From the NCBI GenBank assembly GCA_016208345.1, contig JACQYG010000150.1, positions 1 through 10,161 on the forward strand: a DNA stretch of 10,161 nt, in the 5' to 3' direction. Source of the stretch: Chloroflexota bacterium (lineage in GTDB: Bacteria; Chloroflexota; DTOL01; JACQYG01). Numbering within the stretch: position 1 is the stretch's first letter; each line of letters starts with the position of its first letter. A program made the position numbers and the translations under genes. The notes below the pieces were generated by a model. The model was given only the letters and a program-made list of their open reading frames with translations. It did not search any database and was not told where the DNA came from. Positions 6,811 to 10,161 of the stretch are shown here, in pieces.

Positions 6811-6839
6811 ATGATACCACAAGCGCGGCCTGAGGACAA
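6811..6839 (-). promoter_or_regulatory. Probable promoter of the coiled-coil gene
   Basis: On the minus strand TTGTCC (6839-6834) and TATCAT (6816-6811) are separated by 17 nt, and TGG directly before the -10 box makes it an extended -10. The leader would be about 94 nt and contains the C-rich complement of the G4 motif. The -35 is only a 4 of 6 match. Confidence 0.5.
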
Positions 6840-6862
6840 GCTGATGGCCTCGGCAGCCTCCC

Positions 6863-6890
6863 TTGACTTGCCCTGGCTTCGTGCTAAAAT
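6863..6890 (+). promoter_or_regulatory. Promoter of the thiolase-fold/DUF35 cluster
   Basis: TTGACT (6863-6868) and TAAAAT (6885-6890) are separated by 16 nt, with TGC before the -10 box (extended -10). Transcription would start near 6897, leaving a leader of about 88 nt before the ATG at 6985. The frame of the next gene is open upstream to 6811, but this promoter lies inside that extension, so the extension is probably not translated. Confidence 0.65.
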
Positions 6891-6969
6891 AGGCAGGAAT
6901 TTCTCACCAACGCTGGGGGTGATGTTTCTTTTACTAGTAGAGAATTTGTCCCCACCGGCCAGAATCAAC

Positions 6970-6977
6970 GAGGAGGT
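6970..6977 (+). promoter_or_regulatory. Strong ribosome binding site of the thiolase-fold gene
   Basis: GAGGAGGT lies 7 nt before the ATG at 6985 and decides the start in favour of the protein beginning MRRVCVISGG, which matches where relatives begin. Confidence 0.8.
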
Positions 6978-6984
6978 TTGCTTC

Positions 6985-8241
6985 ATGCGCAGAGTCTGCG
7001 TGATCTCCGGCGGGATCACCAAGTTCGCCAAGGCCAATCCCGAGCTCACCCAGGAGGCCATGTGCAAGGATGCCTTCGACCGGGCCCTGGCCGACGCCGG
7101 GCTGGAGCTCAAGGACATCGACTCCTCCATCTGTACCTACTTCTCCGACCACTTCAACGGCCAGCTCCTCTTCGATTCCCTGACCCAGGACTACCTGGGC
7201 CTCTGCCCCAAGCCCAGCATGCGCATCGAGGGGGGCGGCGCCACCGGCGGGCTGGGCATCCGGGCCGGCTACATGAACGTGGCCTCCGGCCTCTCTGATG
7301 TGTGCCTGGTCTACGGCTTCGAGAAGATGTCCGAGGTCAACACCGCCAAGGGGAACGAGTTCATCGCCCTGGCCTCGGATACCGATTTTGACTTCCCGGT
7401 GGGCGGCTTCTACTCCGGCTATTACGCCACCATGGCCCAGCGGCACATGCACGAGTTTGGCACCACCGCCGAGCAGTTCGCCCGCATCGCCGTCAAGAAC
7501 TACGATAATGCCTTCTACAACCCCTACGCCCAGAAGCACGAGCGCCTCACCGTCCAGGACGTATTGAACGCCCCCATGATCGCCACCCCCATCACTCGCC
7601 CTATGGTGTGCGTGATGTCCGACGGCGCGGCCTGCGTGATCCTGGCCAGCGAGGAGAAGGCCAAGCAGATCACCAGGCGCCTGGTGTACATCACCGGCCT
7701 GGGGTGCGGCACCGATACCATGCGCCTGGGTGACCGGCCCCGGGGCGACGTCATCCTCCTCCCCGGTGAGGAGCCCGAGAAGTACGCCTACCTGAAAGGC
7801 AGGTGGCCGGGGGTGGCCAGCTTCCGGGGCGGGCGGGAGGCGGCTCGCCAGGCCTACCTGCAGGCCGGCATCACCGATCCCCTGCACCAGATCGACTTCG
7901 CCGAGGTCCACGATGCCTACGCCTCCAGCGAGCTCCAGACCTACGAGGACATGGACTTTTGCAAGTACGGGGATGGTGGCAAGTTCGTGGAGGCCGGGTT
8001 GCCTTACTTGGATGGCGAGCTCCCGGTGAACCCCTCCGGCGGGCTCATCGCCTGCGGCCACCCGGTGGGCGCCACCGGGATCATGCAGGGGGTCTTCGCC
8101 CTGTGGCAATTGCAGGAGACGATCCAGGACCACATGAAGAGCGATCGACTGCAGGTCAAGGACGCCCGCCGTGGGCTGATCCACAGCCACGCCGGGACCG
8201 GTACCTACATCACGGTGCACATCTTGGAGAGAGGATGGTGA
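6985..8241 (+). CDS. SCP-x/Ltp2-type thiolase-fold protein lacking the nucleophilic Cys
   Basis: This 418-residue, apparently complete protein belongs to the SCP-x/archaeal thiolase-like family, which works with a DUF35 partner. Family landmarks are VYGFEKMSE (109-117), FAEVHDAYASSELQTYEDM (305-323), NPSGGLIACGHPVGATG (349-365) with His359, and the final strand region GLIHSHAGTGTYITVHIL (397-414). Relatives carry a Cys in the motif C-A/S-S/T-G that accepts the acyl group; here it reads RIEGGGATGG (80-89), which puts Gly85 at that place. The second catalytic loop is also altered (HSHAGTG instead of the usual HN-x-GG-T/S-G). Thiolytic cleavage or condensation through an acyl-enzyme is therefore unlikely. 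The related steroid aldolase Ltp2 cleaves a beta-hydroxyacyl-CoA by retro-aldol chemistry with a DUF35 partner, and this is my preferred analogy. The DUF35 gene begins 6 bp after the stop. Confidence 0.88.
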   Translation: MRRVCVISGGITKFAKANPELTQEAMCKDAFDRALADAGLELKDIDSSICTYFSDHFNGQLLFDSLTQDYLGLCPKPSMRIEGGGATGGLGIRAGYMNVASGLSDVCLVYGFEKMSEVNTAKGNEFIALASDTDFDFPVGGFYSGYYATMAQRHMHEFGTTAEQFARIAVKNYDNAFYNPYAQKHERLTVQDVLNAPMIATPITRPMVCVMSDGAACVILASEEKAKQITRRLVYITGLGCGTDTMRLGDRPRGDVILLPGEEPEKYAYLKGRWPGVASFRGGREAARQAYLQAGITDPLHQIDFAEVHDAYASSELQTYEDMDFCKYGDGGKFVEAGLPYLDGELPVNPSGGLIACGHPVGATGIMQGVFALWQLQETIQDHMKSDRLQVKDARRGLIHSHAGTGTYITVHILERGW

Positions 8242-8247
8242 GCCAAG

Positions 8248-8691
8248 GTGACCGACGTATATTCTTTCCAGCCCCTGATGATCGGGCGGCCCTACCGCAT
8301 CGAGTACATTCACAGCTACGGCGAGGTGAGCCAGTTTTTCCTGGGCCTGAAAGAGCAAAAGCTCTACGCCAGCCGTTGCCCCAGGTGCGGTGCCACCTGG
8401 CTCCCGCCCCGGCGGGATTGCGGCAAGTGCGGGGCCAAATGTAACTGGTTCGAGGCATCCACTGAGGGTAAGATCCACACCTACTCCGTGCTGCATTTCG
8501 CTGGAGAGGCCTTCTTGAATGACCTGCCTTTCGTCCTGGTGTACGTGGAGTTCCCGGGCATCGACACGGTCTTCTTGTCTAGACTGGTGGGGGTCAAGCC
8601 CGAGGACATCGTGATCGGTATGTCGGTGAAGGCTCGCTTCAAGCGCCTGGTGGAGTGGAACGCCAATGACGTCTATTTCGTGCCGGCGTGA
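8248..8691 (+). CDS. DUF35 zinc-ribbon/OB-fold acyl-CoA-binding partner
   Basis: This 147-residue protein is of the DUF35 family (rubredoxin-like zinc ribbon followed by an OB fold). An N-terminal helical region, about 15-40 (EYIHSYGEVSQFFLGLKEQK), precedes the ribbon with Cys44, Cys47, Cys58 and Cys61 (CPRCG ... DCGKCG), and the OB fold covers about 68-145 (GKIHTYSVLHFAGEAF, PFVLVYVEFPG). DUF35 proteins form stable complexes with thiolase-fold enzymes and can cover or shape the CoA-binding site, as in Ltp2-ChsH2(DUF35) and archaeal acetoacetyl-CoA thiolase/HMG-CoA synthase complexes. The start is GTG. It lies 6 bp after the thiolase-fold gene with only a distant GAGAGGA, so coupled translation, and thus matched subunit amounts, is likely. 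The next in-frame ATG (8278) would remove part of the N-terminal helix and has no ribosome site. All four zinc ligands are intact. Confidence 0.9.
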   Translation: MTDVYSFQPLMIGRPYRIEYIHSYGEVSQFFLGLKEQKLYASRCPRCGATWLPPRRDCGKCGAKCNWFEASTEGKIHTYSVLHFAGEAFLNDLPFVLVYVEFPGIDTVFLSRLVGVKPEDIVIGMSVKARFKRLVEWNANDVYFVPA

Positions 8692-8822
8692 CCGAGGCAG
8701 GGTTTTGAGAAGCGGTTTTCTGATGCAGCGGGAGGGCGTTTCTTTATGCTTAGAAGCCAGGTTTCTCCCAGAATCCTGGCTTCTCCGAGCTTGAAGCTTC
8801 GCTAGCATTTAAGGAGGGGCCA
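8692..8822 (+). other. 131-bp spacer dividing the acyl-CoA cluster
   Basis: No reading frame of note is seen. The stretch is less GC-rich than its flanks, contains the palindrome at 8752-8784, a GAAGCTTC palindrome (8793-8800), and near its end the ribosome site AAGGAGG (8811-8817), 5 nt before the MaoC ATG. TATGCT at 8745-8750 resembles a -10 box but has no -35 partner, so I do not call a promoter. Confidence 0.6.
8752..8784. repeat. Imperfect 33-bp palindrome between DUF35 and MaoC genes
   Basis: A perfect 10-bp inverted repeat (AGAAGCCAGG / CCTGGCTTCT) encloses a T-T mismatch, then a 4-bp stem (TTCT/AGAA) and a CCC loop, so nearly the whole 33 bp folds on itself. No T-run follows on the plus strand, so it is not a classical terminator. 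It could be an attenuator, an RNA processing site between the two gene pairs, or a protein-binding palindrome. The AGAAGC/GCTTCT word also recurs nearby (8708-8713). Confidence 0.7.
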
Positions 8823-9281
8823 ATGACAGGATCTTCGTTCCGAGGCCGCTATTTCGAGGAGCTTGAGGTCGGCCAGGAGTACAACTCCCCTGGCCGCACC
8901 GTCACCGAGGCCGACGTGGTGGCCTTCGCCGCTCTGTCCGGGGACTACAACCAACTGCACACCGATGCGGAGTTCGCCAAAACCACGCCTTTCGGTGCCC
9001 GCATCGCCCACGGGCTCCTGGGGCTTGCCATCGCCTCGGGCCTGGGCGGCCGGGTGGGCTTCATCGAGGGCACCGCCCTGGCCTTCATGGGCCTGGAATG
9101 GAAGTTCGCCAAGCCTATCTTCCTGGGCGACACGGTCTCCCTGAAGGCGAAAGTTGCCAGGAAAAAGCCCCTGGGTGACCAAGCGGGTATCGTGGTCTTC
9201 CAGGCAGCCCTGGTGAATCAAAAAGGCGAGACGACCCAGCGGGGCGAGTGGACGGTACTGGTGGCACGGAAGGGGCAGTGA
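8823..9281 (+). CDS. MaoC-family (R)-specific enoyl-CoA hydratase
   Basis: This 152-residue single hot-dog domain protein is of the MaoC/(R)-hydratase type. It probably adds water to a trans-2-enoyl-CoA in the cytoplasm. The hydratase motif is GDYNQLHTDAEFA (40-52), with the catalytic pair Asp41 and His46, followed by PFGARIAHGLLGLAIASG (56-73), as in PhaJ-like enzymes. The core strand FMGLEWKFAKPIFLGDTVSLKAKV (88-111) completes the hot-dog. Length and motifs are those of a complete, active enzyme, so it likely works as a homodimer, unlike the heteromeric ChsH1-ChsH2 hydratase of steroid degradation. AAGGAGG lies 5 nt before the ATG. The acyl-CoA dehydrogenase follows after 16 bp, giving a dehydrogenation-hydration pair; the DUF35 and thiolase-fold genes lie upstream across the 131-bp spacer. 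Substrate is unknown. Confidence 0.92.
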   Translation: MTGSSFRGRYFEELEVGQEYNSPGRTVTEADVVAFAALSGDYNQLHTDAEFAKTTPFGARIAHGLLGLAIASGLGGRVGFIEGTALAFMGLEWKFAKPIFLGDTVSLKAKVARKKPLGDQAGIVVFQAALVNQKGETTQRGEWTVLVARKGQ

Positions 9282-9297
9282 TTACAAGGAGGCACCG

Positions 9298-10161
9298 ATG
9301 GACTTCGAGCTCACACCGGAGCAACAGCTCATCCGTGACACCGTTCACGATTTCGCCCAGAAGGAGATCGAGCCCATCGCTGGCGAGATCGACCAGACCG
9401 AGCGCTTCCCCTGGGAGATAATCCGCAAGATGGCCGAGCTGGGCCTTCTTGGACTGCCATTTCCGGAGAAATACGGCGGGGCCGGCGGCGATACGGTGAG
9501 CTTCGCCATCGGCGTGGAGGAGATCTCCCGGGCTTCCGGCTCCCTAGGAATCACCATGTCCGCCCACGTCTCCTTAGGGGCCATGCCGTTCTACCTCTTT
9601 GGCACCGAGGAGCAAAAGGAGCGCTACCTGGTGCCCCTGGCCCGGGGCGACATGTTGGGCGCCTTCGGCCTCACCGAGCCTGAGGCCGGCTCCGACGCCG
9701 GGGCGATCAGGACCACCGCCGTCCGCGATGGGGACCATTGGGTCATCAACGGCCAAAAGACCTTCATCACCTCCGGTGCCATCGCCGGCACCGTGATCCT
9801 CACCGCCGTCACCGACAAAGGAAAGGGCACTAAGGGGATAAGCGCCATCGTCGTGGAGAAGGGCACCCCGGGCTTCACGCCCGGGCGCAATGAAGACAAG
9901 CTGGGGCTCCGGGCCTCTGTCACCAGCCAGCTCTTCTTCGAGAACTGCCGGGTGCCGGCCCAGAATCTCCTGGGCAAAGAGAACGACGGCTTCCGACAGA
10001 TGCTGGTGTGCCTGGACGGTGGCCGCATCGGCATCGGAGCCATGGCCGTGGGCCTGGCCCAGGCGGCGCTGGATGCGACTCTAGACTACTCCCAGGAGCG
10101 GGTGCAGTTCGGCCAGCCCATTAGCCGTTTTCAGGCTATCCAGTGGATGCTGGCGGACATG
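9298..10161 (+). CDS. Acyl-CoA dehydrogenase, 3' end cut by the window
   Basis: The first 288 codons of an acyl-CoA dehydrogenase (family members are about 380 residues) are present and the frame is open to the window edge. Such flavoenzymes form homotetramers, introduce the alpha-beta double bond into acyl-CoA, and pass electrons to ETF. Visible landmarks are MDFELTPEQQLIRDTVHDFA at the start, the LGLLGLPFPEKYGG segment, the FAD/substrate loop GAFGLTEPEAGSDAG, the WVINGQKTFITSG motif, DKLGLRAS, and QERVQFGQPISRFQAIQ near the cut. The catalytic Glu, usually late in the chain, falls outside the window, so chain-length or branched-chain preference cannot be judged. AAGGAGG sits 5 nt before the ATG, and the gene starts 16 bp after the MaoC stop. 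It could be a short-chain, branched-chain or aryl-propionyl-type enzyme. Confidence 0.93.
   Translation, partial: MDFELTPEQQLIRDTVHDFAQKEIEPIAGEIDQTERFPWEIIRKMAELGLLGLPFPEKYGGAGGDTVSFAIGVEEISRASGSLGITMSAHVSLGAMPFYLFGTEEQKERYLVPLARGDMLGAFGLTEPEAGSDAGAIRTTAVRDGDHWVINGQKTFITSGAIAGTVILTAVTDKGKGTKGISAIVVEKGTPGFTPGRNEDKLGLRASVTSQLFFENCRVPAQNLLGKENDGFRQMLVCLDGGRIGIGAMAVGLAQAALDATLDYSQERVQFGQPISRFQAIQWMLADM

Larger units (their letters stand above)
6710..6984. other. Divergent regulatory region
   Basis: This 275-bp gap separates the coiled-coil gene (minus) from the thiolase-fold gene (plus). The two proposed -35 boxes are only 23 bp apart (6840-6862), so a single bound regulator could affect both directions. 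It also holds the G4 motif and an imperfect stem (CAGG..GCCT / AGGC..CCTG) within about 6751-6774 in the minus-strand leader. No clear operator repeat is seen between the promoters. Confidence 0.5.

Noticed and set aside
6710..6820. A 37-codon upstream extension of the coiled-coil gene
   Set aside because: GAGGAAGG supports the start at 6709. The extension is Pro/Arg/Cys-rich, unlike the coiled coil, and reaches into the proposed -10 box.
6811..6984. A 58-codon upstream extension of the thiolase-fold gene
   Set aside because: A promoter lies inside it, GAGGAGGT directly precedes the ATG at 6985, and family members start at the equivalent of MRRVCVISGG.
8752..8784. Intrinsic terminator after the DUF35 gene
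   Set aside because: The hairpin is strong but no T-run follows it on the plus strand, so I list it as a palindrome only.
6934..8808. A 624-codon open frame on the minus strand opposite the thiolase-fold and DUF35 genes
   Set aside because: It mirrors the GC-biased codon positions of the real genes, is rich in Val/His/Gly/Leu without any recognisable domain, and runs through a palindromic spacer. It is an antisense artefact of high GC.

Overview
The window comes from a GC-rich bacterium (GC-heavy third codon positions, clear AAGGAGG-type Shine-Dalgarno sites, -35/-10 promoters of housekeeping-sigma type). No rRNA, tRNA or mobile element is present. A CpsD/YveK polysaccharide system, a thiolase/DUF35 pair, an AAMDC (DUF498) protein and ComEA together would suit a Chloroflexota-like or related deep-branching lineage, but that placement is only inference.

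The left two thirds lie on the minus strand. Read in transcription order from the right, they are: a 439-residue coiled-coil protein of unknown role (start 6709); a four-gene surface-polysaccharide cassette made of three CpsC/YveK/Wzz-type membrane proteins and a CpsD-type tyrosine kinase (5342 to 2505); a cation diffusion facilitator with three tandem C-terminal metal/dimerisation domains (2421 to 1006); a ComEA-like DNA-binding protein (945 to 373); and an AAMDC/Mth938 protein (356 to 15). A near-consensus promoter (TTGACA, 18 nt, TATACT with extended -10) sits in front of the polysaccharide cassette and overlaps the stop codon of the coiled-coil gene.

A 275-bp divergent intergenic region (6710-6984) holds a promoter for each direction and a compact G-quadruplex motif. 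To its right the plus strand carries an acyl-CoA metabolism cluster: a SCP-x-type thiolase-fold protein, a DUF35 zinc-ribbon/OB-fold partner, a MaoC-type enoyl-CoA hydratase, and an acyl-CoA dehydrogenase cut by the window end. A 131-bp spacer with a long imperfect palindrome splits the cluster into two pairs.

The most interesting point is that the thiolase-fold protein has Gly where thiolases have the acyl-accepting Cys, so ordinary thiolysis looks unlikely. The families present (acyl-CoA dehydrogenase, MaoC hydratase, Cys-less thiolase fold plus DUF35) match those of the steroid side-chain module that ends with the Ltp2-DUF35 retro-aldolase. A similar dehydrogenate-hydrate-retro-aldol route acting on an unknown, probably alpha-branched, acyl-CoA is the leading hypothesis. 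Other notable points are the triplicated CDF tail, the duplicated YveK pair, and a TTG start supported for the kinase gene.
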